NCBI RefSeq assembly: GCF_000687475.1
Contig: NC_057319.1
Coordinates: 4,144,001 to 4,208,000 of the forward strand
Direction of reading: 5' to 3'
DNA from: Ustilaginoidea virens
Lineage: Eukaryota > Ascomycota > Sordariomycetes > Hypocreales > Clavicipitaceae
DNA: 64,000 bases
Position 1 is the stretch's first letter. Each line of letters opens with the position of its first letter. The translations under genes and the position numbers were made by a program. Shown piece by piece: positions 54,464 through 64,000 of this stretch. The notes beneath the pieces were generated by a model. The model did no database searches, was not told the origin of the DNA, and saw only the letters and a list, made by a program, of their open reading frames with translations.

Positions 54464-56857
54464 AGTCCAGGGGGGAATTGACGAAGCCTATTCGTGTTGT
54501 CCAGACTCGTCGTGCATGCACCTCAGCCGAATAAATGACAGATTCATTTGAACCAGAGATTTTGCAGCTTGCGGCCATTCCGCGCTGACAAGGAATGCAC
54601 TTTGGCACCATGGTGCCTTAGCCTGATCAACTGGGACATGATATCTCAAGTCGGCTGTCAGTTGTTAATGATAGAGTTGGAAGTATTGAAAACCCCCGGA
54701 ACTAACCTATTTTACTTGTGGGAAAGAGGGCCGATGAGCAGGCCACGCCAGGAACCCGTGGGTGACGGAGTGTGCGGCTGTGTGCCGGGCTGTCCTTCTG
54801 TGATAAGTTACGGAGCGTCGCCTGTACCAATCCGAACTGGATTCCGTTACCTGCTTTGGACACCAACCAGTATAACCGGTAGGAGGGGTGATGCAATCCC
54901 TCTGTTCCAACTGACAGACGCTATTTGGGTGGTGATATCTTGATCTTGACCAAGAGATATGCACCCCAAGGTCCTCCGGTACCTGGCGTTCCAGCATGCG
55001 AGGAGGGATATTGAGACAACTAGACCGGCATTTTGGTCGTGTGGAAAAGTTGAAATGGAGTGCTGGGGGCCAAGGCGGGCTGCGGGCTGCGGGCTTCAGG
55101 CCTAATGCCAGACACCTTGGGCTCAGCCTGAGAGCATGCATGTGTTACTTGGCTCCCTCCCTCCCTCCCTCTCCCTCTCTCTCTCTCTCGTTCTCTCTCT
55201 CTCTTGTCCCGCAGAGTTTGCCCCCATCGATGCCCGACATGCTCGCATGTGTTTGACGCTGATTGTCGACAGTCTAGGGAGTAGATGCATCTGGCCTCGA
55301 GCCTGGCTGTTTCCCTCTTTTTATCCCCACACCGACGTGGAAAATAAGCCAGCTGGTATCCCCGTGTTGATGGCCAGTGTGCGTGCGCCAGGTAAGCCAT
55401 AGATCTCAATGAGCGAGAATCAAAGGCAACAATGAGCTAGCTGCTGTATCAGCCTGCAGCCTCGGCATCGTGGCTGCGTCGCCGTCACCCTGCTGGCCCG
55501 CCTCTTCGCTGAGCGATCGACTCCTCGTGCATGCAGGATGCCATCGAAGGGGGTTGAAGTGGGCAGGCTTATAGGCGGTGAGCAACAGTGTTTCCCAGGG
55601 GGGGAAGAGACAAGTCTGCTTCGTTATCATACATACATAAGAGGTGCGGAATGCATGTCGATGCGGTTGGGTCTCTGGGGTGCGCTGAAGAAGAGAAAAT
55701 TCTACGGTTGATACATGTGTAGCTTGATTGGCCTGGCGTGTTGTTGGCCTTTCGTATGATGGCCAATCACCCGTTGTTATGCGTGCGGAAATAAAGTTGA
55801 CCCCAGAAAGTTTTAGGGTTGGCACTGGGCAGCAGCTGTCCCCGTAGGAGTCTGTCGTCTCTACTGTATTCTCCTAGCCTCTGGTGTCGATGCAAGCGGT
55901 ACCGAAACTCCACCCAAGTTGACGTCACGAAGTACGAACCGGTAGGAACCAGTCCGAAATTGTCAGAGAGACCCGGAGCGCACCTTCCGAAACTCACAAA
56001 CTTTAGGTACCTACCCAAGTACCTCCTACCTAACCTAAGGTACAGTATCAAGGTACCTCCTATCTCCTAGGTCTAAAGCTGGTAGGGCAAGCACCGCGGT
56101 CAAGGCCGCTTCATGACCACATATACCTTTGGTACATGTACCTACCTGTTCCCTTGGTTAGGGGAGTATTAAACGACTGAGTTTCCCAGGGAACAATCTT
56201 AACAACATAATGCGGTCTTTGTCGGCTTCTATCAGGATGCAAGTGTTATGTCATTAAGCATCGTGAAATCGTGATCGGGCATCACGATATACGACTGACC
56301 GATGCCAGCAGCATATACCGGGCTTACCTACGTTTTTAGCCGGGAAGGCGCTGGTCCTGCTCGATAACTCCCGATAACTCTCGTCTTCTTATATCACATA
56401 TATCGAATACTTTAAAGATATTCGCAGAATACATAATTTTCAGTCATGTCACAACAGAGGCTGGTAGGTACCTGCCTGCCACGGTAGTTGCTGCGATGTT
56501 GAGCTACTCAACGATATAGATTACAGGTGAGGGTACGGTAGTAATGGATGCCTGCTGCGATGCTTGTTTGCCTCACAGCGCACTAGCAGCGTACTCCGCA
56601 TAGCAGAGGTAATGATATCCGGCCCTAGGCAAGATGCTTGATAGAGCCACTCACTTCCCAGTGTCGGTGACAGGCATACTGCGTACTTCTTACTTCTTGC
56701 CCTTGACCTTGCCATTGCCATTGCCTTCATTTGCCGTGCCCGGATTCGCTCGCTACGTACTCGGCGCAGCAACTTCATGGCTCGACTGGCTTTCTTGCTC
56801 TCCGCTGGTGGCGTCAGCATTCGATGGAGCCAACTCGAGAAGGCTCTGCAAGCCCTG
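54464..56857. other. Intergenic region, 2.4 kb, with microsatellites
   Basis: No supported gene. It holds CCCT/CT dinucleotide microsatellites at about 55153-55205 and a dense island of GGTACCT/ACCTACC/CCTAGG words at about 56004-56080, 56125-56150 and 56465-56475. ORFs crossing it have no motif. Confidence 0.45.
55153..55205. repeat. CCCT/CT microsatellite
   Basis: A pyrimidine-only stretch of CCCT units followed by CT dinucleotides, interrupted once by GTT. Non-coding. Confidence 0.85.
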
Positions 56858-58329
56858 TCAGAGCCCAGTTGATGGCAGTGACGGGTCATCAAGATCTTGG
56901 TCCGACGGTATCTCATCGATAGCCGAGCATATCCTCGCAAAATGCTCGGGCATCCAAACATCGTATATATTTTGAATAAAACGATATGCCGTCCATCTTT
57001 CCTTCCCGTCTGAGATGGTGAAGCTAAAGTTTAGGATTGGATGACAGTAGAATTTCATGTCTTTGTCTTGAATCACCGCATAGTGGCCGTAGATCCGTGC
57101 AGACATGTGGTCATGCGAAATTGAAAACCCTAAGATCTGTCTGTTGACCTCGTCTTCACGTTTGACGCCACGAAAGAGCTCGGCGACAGCCCTTACCGCT
57201 AGAGTCATGCTATGCGCATTCTGACGATCGGCTATATCCAGCCCAGCGGCACCGCACTTGACTTCGCATGTTAGGAACGGGAAGTACATGGAGTATGTCG
57301 CCATGAAATAAGATTTGTCTCCGCCGATATAGTTGCCAATGTAAGGCGATAACTTGGCAAGCTGGCTGTCGCTAAACGCCTCGCGTTTAAAGCCAAGGGA
57401 GTAGTCGGGTTGCGGCCTAGTCCCTGTCAGTGGGACAGAGTTGTTCCAGCCTTCATTCAGGCTTTCTATTAGAATTTTCAAGTGATTTGCTCCGCGTATT
57501 CGCAGAATTTCAGCGGAGGGAACGATTAAAGGCGTGATATCCCGAATGATTCTCGCCTCATTCCGCTTTTGAACGCTTCGGAAGGTCTCTTTAAACAGAT
57601 CATCGCGAAACAAAGTGTCGCTTGGGATTGTTTGCTCTGTGCTGAGCAATGACAAATATTTCCTTTTGCTTTCGTCGGCGACCCCAAGATCTGATTCATC
57701 AAGAAAACTACCGTTGGCTTCGAGTAGGGTTACGTAGCGAGGATCTATGTATGGAGCGCTCTTCTCCTCCCTTGGCCTCTGATCACTGGGCGTCACGGAA
57801 GTACCGGAGCTCGATCGCTTCCGGCTCAGGGACAATGTGAGCTTTTTTCGGGCGATTAAATGCTCCATTTTAGGTTCGAAGTAATGCCGTGGCCACTTCC
57901 CTTCTCTGGCCCAATATTCTATCGGATTGGATAGCTCGTCGTCTTGACTATCGGCAGGTGTATCTTGTCTCTGCTGCGCGAGAGGGTATTGAGACGTCGA
58001 TTGCGGTTCTTTTTCAAGGGTATCGATGAGACGATCTGCAACGCAATCGCTATCTGTTTCGAGATACTATGGTAGTCAGTTTCTAGACGAATACAGTTAT
58101 ATACATGGAGGAAGGTTGTACCTGTCGACATGAACTCTTGTTTCTAGTACACCTAGAGCGGTTTTGGTGTCGTGCCGTCTGAGGCCGTCTTGGTTTTTGG
58201 ATGCCTCGAGGTTGACCTTTATATCGTAAGTAACTGCCCTTCTAAGCGCCTTATGAAATACTGACTAGAGTATTTTGGTGCCCGCACGCGGCCCATCTTA
58301 GCGGCCGACTGCGCTCGAGTACGAGCCAT
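56858..58329 (-). CDS. DUF7924-type fungal protein, 5' end ambiguous or damaged
   Basis: The main frame is open from 58048 down to the stop at 56858. The first in-frame ATG is at 57868 (336 aa), but protein-like sequence continues upstream of it (NPIEYWAREGKWPRHYFEP), so that ATG is probably internal. A 72-bp intron (58050..58121, GTACAA...GATAG) would link it to an upstream exon with EASKNQDGLRRHDTKTALGVLETRV. Above that, MARTRAQSAAKMGR (ATG 58329) is in another frame and only a 38-bp or an alternative 64-bp intron would connect them. Core motifs are RPQPDYSLGFKREAFSD, YFMATYSMYFPFLTCEVKCG, DRQNAHSMTLAVRAV and ISHDHMSARIYGHY. I recognise this as the family catalogued as DUF7924, common in accessory fungal DNA; no function is established. 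It may be a pseudogene if the frames cannot be spliced. Confidence 0.7.
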
Positions 58330-61300
58330 GACAAGGAGAGCTTCATTGAGCGGTGACGAAGCTATCTTGCGTGCAGTGCAGTGCAGTGCAGTGCAAACTG
58401 GCCCCGGCCTGAGCCAGCCGAAACCTGCGCACGCAGTCAGCACTAATCACGGGACCCGCCGCTATGTGGGGACGCTATTTTAGTGGGCGCTTAACGAGCA
58501 CGCAGTACGGGATTATTGCCCCAGTAGAAAGTATAGGATGTATGTGTTAATAGAACAAGTGACCTTCTTTGCTTTTCGCTATCATGGGCGCGTGCGGCTA
58601 ATCATAGAAAGGTGGTGCATAGAGGGGTACTGCGTGTGCCGGCTAATAAGGTAGGAGGTGGGCCGCGACTCTCATGGCTATAATTCCACCTTTGAAAATA
58701 TTGTGATACTTGGACTCAATTTGAGATAAATGGATAACGTAGAGGCTATCGTGCGAGCAAACGTCGTGATATTGTGCGTATCGGTAATATACGGAGTACT
58801 GCTAATAGAAAAATGTGTGGAAAGGTATAGCTTCCGTTTGGGTTTGGCTTTCGTTCGGAAGATGCTGCGTATACGGAGTACCCTTGCGCTATGCCCTTTT
58901 ATAGAAGGTGGATCTAGCGACATGCTTTGATTGGCTTACGCTTTCTTTCCCTGATTAATCATCGCACCTGGGACCTCTCTTCCCTCTCCTCCGTCCATTC
59001 TAGTTCTAGCCGTGCATATCTGCCCTAGCAGTCCGACCATGGACTCAATCGCAGACGGTAAATGATGCTGACCCCTTCATTGGCTTGTTACACGCCGAGA
59101 TGCTGTGTTTTCAAACGCCGCCGTGATTTTCGCGACATGCGTGCGTGCGTTTAATCTACCCGGCCATGTATTTTCAAAACGGCCCAGACCGGCTGTCCTC
59201 GACAGGGAATACGTCGGCTACGCTATTGGTTCTTATATCTGCGGTACTGCATGTCTAGCGCAATTATTGTTGACTCGATGGCTCTACAACGGCCAACCGC
59301 TTCCGAGATGGACTATTCTCTTGCTCGCGGCTTCCTCGCCCCGGTCCGACTACCTCCACACCGCCCCGGGCGGCTGGTGCTTTTGCTACATCTCGGCATT
59401 ATGCGGCGCATCGTCAAGAGCACTAGTGTCAGAATTGGACTGAGCTGTCTATGGCACAAGCCGACGGACGAGAAGAGCTTTCTAGTCTAGTTAGCGGGAC
59501 CCCAGGCCTTGAAGGGTCACGGGCCGGGGCTACCAACATGACCAAAGGATCACGAGGTCCTCGAGACGCCGTCAAAGTTTGAGCCGTCATGGGAAAGATC
59601 CATTACTCATCGGCTCAGCGAGACAGGCTTTTTGCCCCCAAGAACGTTTATCCGAAAAGAGCCCTATTAATGCTTCAGTCAAGCCTCAAGCCTCAAGCCG
59701 TCTCTTTGACGCCTCGAGGACTTGGTATTCACCTTACCAATCAATGCCCCTGATGATTCTTAACAAGCTCTGTCTGGATTGAGGCTACAAGGTAGAACTT
59801 GCCGTAACGCAAGGTGTAGACGGAAGCCAGCCTGCCATTCAGCGCTCGGTCAGAGCACAAACTCGGCGAAAAGGGTTCAACGTCCGAGCGCAGACGAGCC
59901 CGAAAATCTGCGCAGGATAATCGAATCGACAGGGTCCCCTTGTACCCATCAGATCAGATGGTGGACCTCAACTTCCGGAGGGTCCCAAGCTCTAACGATG
60001 CGTGCAACTCTATGGGAGCTTTCCATCTTCCCTAGCTGGTACCCGCTCGTTCTGACAAACGTGCTTTTTCAAGACAGCAGGACCATGAACAGCTCAGTCT
60101 CTATCGCCTCGGCGTCACAGTGCACCAGGGCTTGCAGCAAGAGATGGTTCACGAGACGACGCTCCTCAGTGAACCCATTCACCCACCATCTTCGCGCGCT
60201 TATAGTTATACGCCATATATAAGCTTGGTGACAAACCTGAGTCCAAGGGACAGCCACCGAAAAGCATGGCGCCGGAGTCATGGTCGGGTCAAGTTGGCTC
60301 GCCGAAGCCGGCTTGAGCAAGGTCGATTGGACTGCACCTGCCGAACTCAGGTGGTCGGCAAGGAACGTGACGTGCGCATAGTATGTATCGACCTTAGTGC
60401 AGCCTGCAGCGTATCCAGCATATATTTACTCTACAACTCCGCAAGCCTAACTCGGATCCCCCGGGTTTTCCGTTTTATAGGACCCTGTGTATTATGTGTC
60501 TGGTTCCATTGGCATCCTAGGCATGGGGAAAGCTTCGAGGGCCTGACTGATGCTGCTATTTTCGAATAGTCGATGATGCTGCCGTATCTAAGACTGCTGC
60601 GGTTAAAGCCACATGCATGTTTTAATGACGATGCTGTGTCGATGCTGCGGCGGCATCTAATGCCGCTATGATTGGTGTTGAAAACCTCACCGCATGCCCA
60701 ATTCCCATGGCTTTTGGGTCCTTGGCACCCTACTTTCGCTGTGCGGTTTTATTTCTGGTATTTTATAGAGGGAAAGGGGAAGCGGAATCCCCGGCTTGTA
60801 TCCTAGCTTGCTGCCGCCGTAAATCGCAGGCACAGCTCAAGGCCCCTTTCCTTGGACCCCAACGATACGACCAGACCACACGCGTCGCTCTCAAACCGTC
60901 AACTTGGCTACGTCAGCCTGCAAGGGCTAAGGCAGGCTACCTACCTACCTGACCTCAAGTGTAAAGTTATCAGTGTGCTGGTGCCCTACCCGGAAATGCA
61001 AAGCAGCACCAGACGTCAAGTCAGAACTTGGAAGCACACAGCCACCACAGAGCCTTTTTCAAGGCTGCACTGCGAAATGCGAACTGAATCGGGAGCAGTT
61101 GGGTTTTGTCGCCTCCTGCCTGCATCGAGCACGTCTACTCCATAGCCAGTATGAATCCATTGCTGCCAAGTCGACTGTCAAGCTCGGCCAGGACTTCCGA
61201 CTGGCGATTAGCGCGGTGGGCGAGAAACTTACAAGGGCCAGGAAAGAACAGGCCGGAAGACATGTCCGACTGTTAGGAAGTCTTCTGTAAAAGTGCTAAT

Positions 61301-61868
61301 GAAAGCGGTACTTCACATGACGTCGCTAAATTCTTTGCCGACTCACGATCTGCCATCCCCCCCCTCCCCCCCCCACCCTTGTACTAGGATTCTGCGGACG
61401 AAACCGCTAGGAGTCGGACAACGCGACTGCAAGCCCCAAGATTAGGTACGGAGTAGGTAGGTACCTAGGTAGGCAAAGAGGATAGTTATGTATCTCCTTT
61501 CGAATCGAACCGTTGTTCCTGCCTAGCAAGCTACTCTGTGACCGAGTGCCCCCCACGCAACGACGTCCGACGTCCGAGACACGGGGCAACCAAGGGCTAG
61601 TCCTCCTCATTGCCAAGCCAATCAGCATTGAGCTTAAAAGGGACAAGGATTGACTTCTTGGTTGGGCCTAGCGCGCCTTGTCATTGCCTACCAAGGCGGG
61701 GTATCGCGCCATCCAGGCCTTTCCGTTGCCGGAGCGGTTTTTAAAGTTTTCTTTCCAAATCTTTTTGCAATTTGTCAACGATTTTCTCTCGTCTTCTTCT
61801 CATCGTCTCTAGCGAATCGCCCAAGCTCCATTGACTACTTCGCTCAAGTTCCGAGCGTTGGATTCGCC
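58330..61868. other. Accessory intergenic region, 3.5 kb, decayed-looking
   Basis: No supported gene. It holds (GTGCA)5 at 58371-58395, TACGGAGTA words at 58790, 58872 and 61447, and an AGGTAGGTACCTAGGTAGG cluster at about 61452-61475. Stretches at 59545-60240 read as protein-like in one frame with scattered stops, suggesting a decayed gene I cannot name. An ORF at 60973-61290 has no known motif. The last 200 bp (TTTT/CTTCT-rich) look like the promoter and leader of the saccharopine reductase gene. Confidence 0.4.
58371..58395. repeat. Tandem repeat, 5 x GTGCA
   Basis: Five exact copies of GTGCA head-to-tail, just upstream of the DUF7924-type gene. Confidence 0.95.
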
Positions 61869-63960
61869 ATGTCTCGCTCTGCCTTGATTCTAGGCTCCGG
61901 CTACGTCGCGACGCCCACCGTCGAGGTTCTCTCCGAGGCCGGCATCCAGGTCACAGTCGCCTGCCGTACTTTGGCATCGGCACAAAAGCTCGTTGGGAGC
62001 TTTGCCAACACAAAGGCCATTAGCCTCGATGTAAACGACGCGTCTGCTTTGGAGACGGCCGTGGCTCAACACGACGTCACCGTGTCGCTGATTCCTTACA
62101 CCTACCACGCTGCCGTCATCAAGGCTGCCATCAAGACGAAGAAGCATGTTGTCACGACGTCGTACGTGTCGCCCTCCATGCTGGAGCTACATGACGAGGC
62201 AAAGGCCGCAGGAATCACCGTCATGAACGAGATTGGTGTAGGTTCAATTACAGCCTCTATTCTTTGGGCTTTTCCCCCCCCCTGACCATTCGTCACAGCT
62301 TGATCCTGGGTATGCTCCCCTTGCCGTGAAGTTCATACTACTCTGTCGGCCAACTCATCTCCCTTAGTATCGACCATCTTTACGCCGTCGACCTGATCGA
62401 TCGCGTTCACAAGGAAGGGGGCCTCATTCGTTCGTTCAAAAGCTTCTGCGGTGGCTTGACTGCACCAGAGAGTATGATTGCAACCCGATCAAGAAGCGAA
62501 CATTAAAGCTAACTGATGCTGCTAGACTCGGATAATCCTCTAGGTAATGCACCAGTTGGCGAAGCAAGAAAAAAACCCTTCCCCGCGTCATCTGACCGAA
62601 TCTAGGCTACAAGTTCAGCTGGAGCAGCCGCGGAGTCTTACTTGCGTTGAAGAACAACGCAAAGTACTTGGAGGACGGCAAGGTCATGGACATCAATGGC
62701 GTGGACCTTATGGAAACCGCCAAACCGTATCACACTGGCTTCATCGGCTTCAATTTTGTTGCCTACGGAAACCGTGATAGTACCGGTTACTCAGAGCGGT
62801 AAGAAACCCTGTGCAAAGTGCGCCGTGTGTAGCAGAACACACGAAAAAAAAAAGAGAGAGAGAGAAAGAAAAAAATGGCTAAGCCGCCTTACCTCCTCCG
62901 CAAGATACAACATCCCGGAGGCTCACACCATCATCCGAGGCACTCTTCGCTACGCCGGCTTCCCTCGATTCATCAAAGTGCTCGTTGACATGGGATTCCT
63001 CCGCGACGACGAACAAGACTACCTGAAACAGCCAATCGCCTGGAAGGAAGCCACCAAGCAGCTCCTCGGCGCCGCTTCATCCCGCGAGAACGACCTGCTT
63101 TCAGCAATTGCGTCCAAGACGTCAATGTTCAGGGACGAGGATCAGAAAAACCAATTGATTGGGGGCCTGAAGTGGCGTGAGTAGCTGGAAACGACCCCTA
63201 AGATGACCCCGACGCCGGCAAACGTGCGAGGTTCCGAGATTCTGACGCGCTATCCCTTCCAGTGGGCATCTTGTCCGACGCCAAGATTACTCCCCGGGGC
63301 AACCCGTTGGACACGCTGTGTGCCACCCTTGAAGAAAAGATGTCCTTTGAAGAGGGCGAGCGTGACTTGGTGGTATGTGAGAGCCATTGTCATTCCCCTT
63401 TCGTGGCGTATTCGAAATATCCAGGATGTTTGCTGACAGCGACCCCCAACATGTAGTTCCTGCAACACAAATTCGAGGTGGAGAACAAGGACGGCAGCAA
63501 AAACACCATCACTTCCACCCTCTGCGAGTACGGGGCTCCCATCGGGTCCGGCGGCTACTCCGCCATGGCGAGGTTGGTTGGGCTGCCCGCCGGCGTAGGC
63601 AAGTTTTGGTTCCCCTCTGAGAGCGACTTCTCCTCTGAAAGCGACCCGGGCACCTCGAGGAAGCTGGGACGTCCGACGTGGAAGCCCTCGCTATTCCAGG
63701 CATGTCATGAACCAACGAGTAGCCGCTGACAATGGGCATCCAATAGCCGTCAAGCAAGTCCTCGACGGCACGATTTCCGAGCGAGGGGTCATTGCGCCAA
63801 TGACGACCAAGATCAACACTCCGTTGATGAAGGAACTCAAGGAGAAATATGGGTTAGTCTCGAGCCGCGTTTCCACCCTCTCCCCCCCCCTCCCCCCCTC
63901 GCCACTACTCTGCTGACTCTGGGGCGCAGAATCGAATGCAAGGAAAAGATACTCGACTAG
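61869..63960 (+). CDS. lys9: Saccharopine dehydrogenase (NADP+, L-glutamate-forming; saccharopine reductase)
   Basis: Catalyses the penultimate step of the fungal alpha-aminoadipate lysine pathway, joining aminoadipate semialdehyde and glutamate to saccharopine. I read join(61869..62237,62299..62309,62368..62471,62526..62543,62606..62798,62905..63176,63263..63372,63457..63598,63747..63852,63930..63960), 451 aa, the usual length. Exons of 11 nt (encoding LDP-G) and 18 nt (SDNPL) are required to restore MNEIGLDPGIDHLYAVD and TAPENSDNPLGYKFSWSSRG. Intron 8 is GC-AG (GCAAGT at 63599), needed for LPAGVAVKQVLDG. Motifs: nucleotide loop LGSGYVATPTVE at the N-terminus, VSLIPYTYHAAVIKAAI, and the C-terminal EKYGIECKEKIL. 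All exon phases agree, so the gene appears intact. The symbol follows the budding yeast name. Confidence 0.93.
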
Positions 63961-64000
63961 GGCGCAAGGTAAGAGACAGCCCAGAAGCAGGCTTTGAAGG

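Noticed and set aside
60973..61290. 105-codon ORF ending before a C-tract
   Set aside because: The C-terminal half looks helical and protein-like, but no family is recognised and there is no promoter, leader or conserved neighbour; not enough for a gene call.
1..64000. CRISPR array, prophage, rRNA or tRNA genes
   Set aside because: The short tandem repeats have no spacers; no tRNA TPsiC-like GTTCGAATC cloverleaf or 5S-like sequence was recognised by eye. A covariance-model scan would be needed to exclude tRNAs fully.

Overview
The window is nuclear DNA of a filamentous ascomycete, most likely a sordariomycete and probably Hypocreales. The evidence is short spliceosomal introns (47-181 bp) with GTRNGY-type donors and CTRAC branch sites, long intronless regulatory ORFs with low-complexity Ser/Pro/Ala/Gln tracts, and the gene content: Sak1-type kinase, Nud1/Cdc11, Kcs1, Dsc3 and Ima1 homologues. 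Intergenic DNA is full of homopolymers and microsatellites. There is no bacterial-style operon, no CRISPR array, and no rRNA or tRNA that I could recognise. Family assignments rest on motifs read by eye; no database search was possible.

Positions 1-48300 are a conserved housekeeping block. In order it holds: a SNF1-activating/CaMKK-like kinase (+); the dolichol-pathway mannosyltransferase Alg2 (-), divergent from a peroxisomal-type enoyl-CoA hydratase/isomerase (+); a TBC-domain RabGAP (-); a Nud1/Cdc11-like LRR scaffold (-) sharing a promoter with an unrecognised 929-aa protein (+); an SDR oxidoreductase (-); a Kcs1-type inositol hexakisphosphate kinase (+); a Rho-like GTPase gene broken by one stop codon (+); the Alg14 anchor of the UDP-GlcNAc transferase (+); a mitochondrial trio (ribosomal protein mS23 -, PPR protein +, cytochrome c oxidase subunit Cox8/VIIc -); the exosome helicase Mtr4 (+); and the Golgi DSC E3 ligase subunit Dsc3 (-).

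From about 48300 to 61600 the window looks accessory. It has a truncated protein-kinase C-lobe, an AT-rich block without genes, the inner-nuclear-membrane protein Ima1 (conserved, placed inside this stretch), a doubtful two-exon small gene, a DUF7924-type protein with an ambiguous or damaged 5' end, and several kilobases of decayed-looking sequence. The right end returns to core metabolism with a ten-exon saccharopine reductase gene (lysine biosynthesis) containing 11-nt and 18-nt microexons and a GC-AG intron.

Three themes recur. N-glycan precursor assembly on the ER is represented twice (Alg2, Alg14). Mitochondrial biogenesis genes sit side by side at 39-42.5 kb. Signalling and cell-cycle control is represented by Sak1-like, TBC, Nud1-like, Kcs1 and Rho-like genes. 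The most unusual observations are the Rho-like gene with a stop at the G3 tryptophan and Gln for the P-loop Lys, and a 9-bp word (TACGGAGTA / TACTCCGTA) found at least nine times, only between genes.
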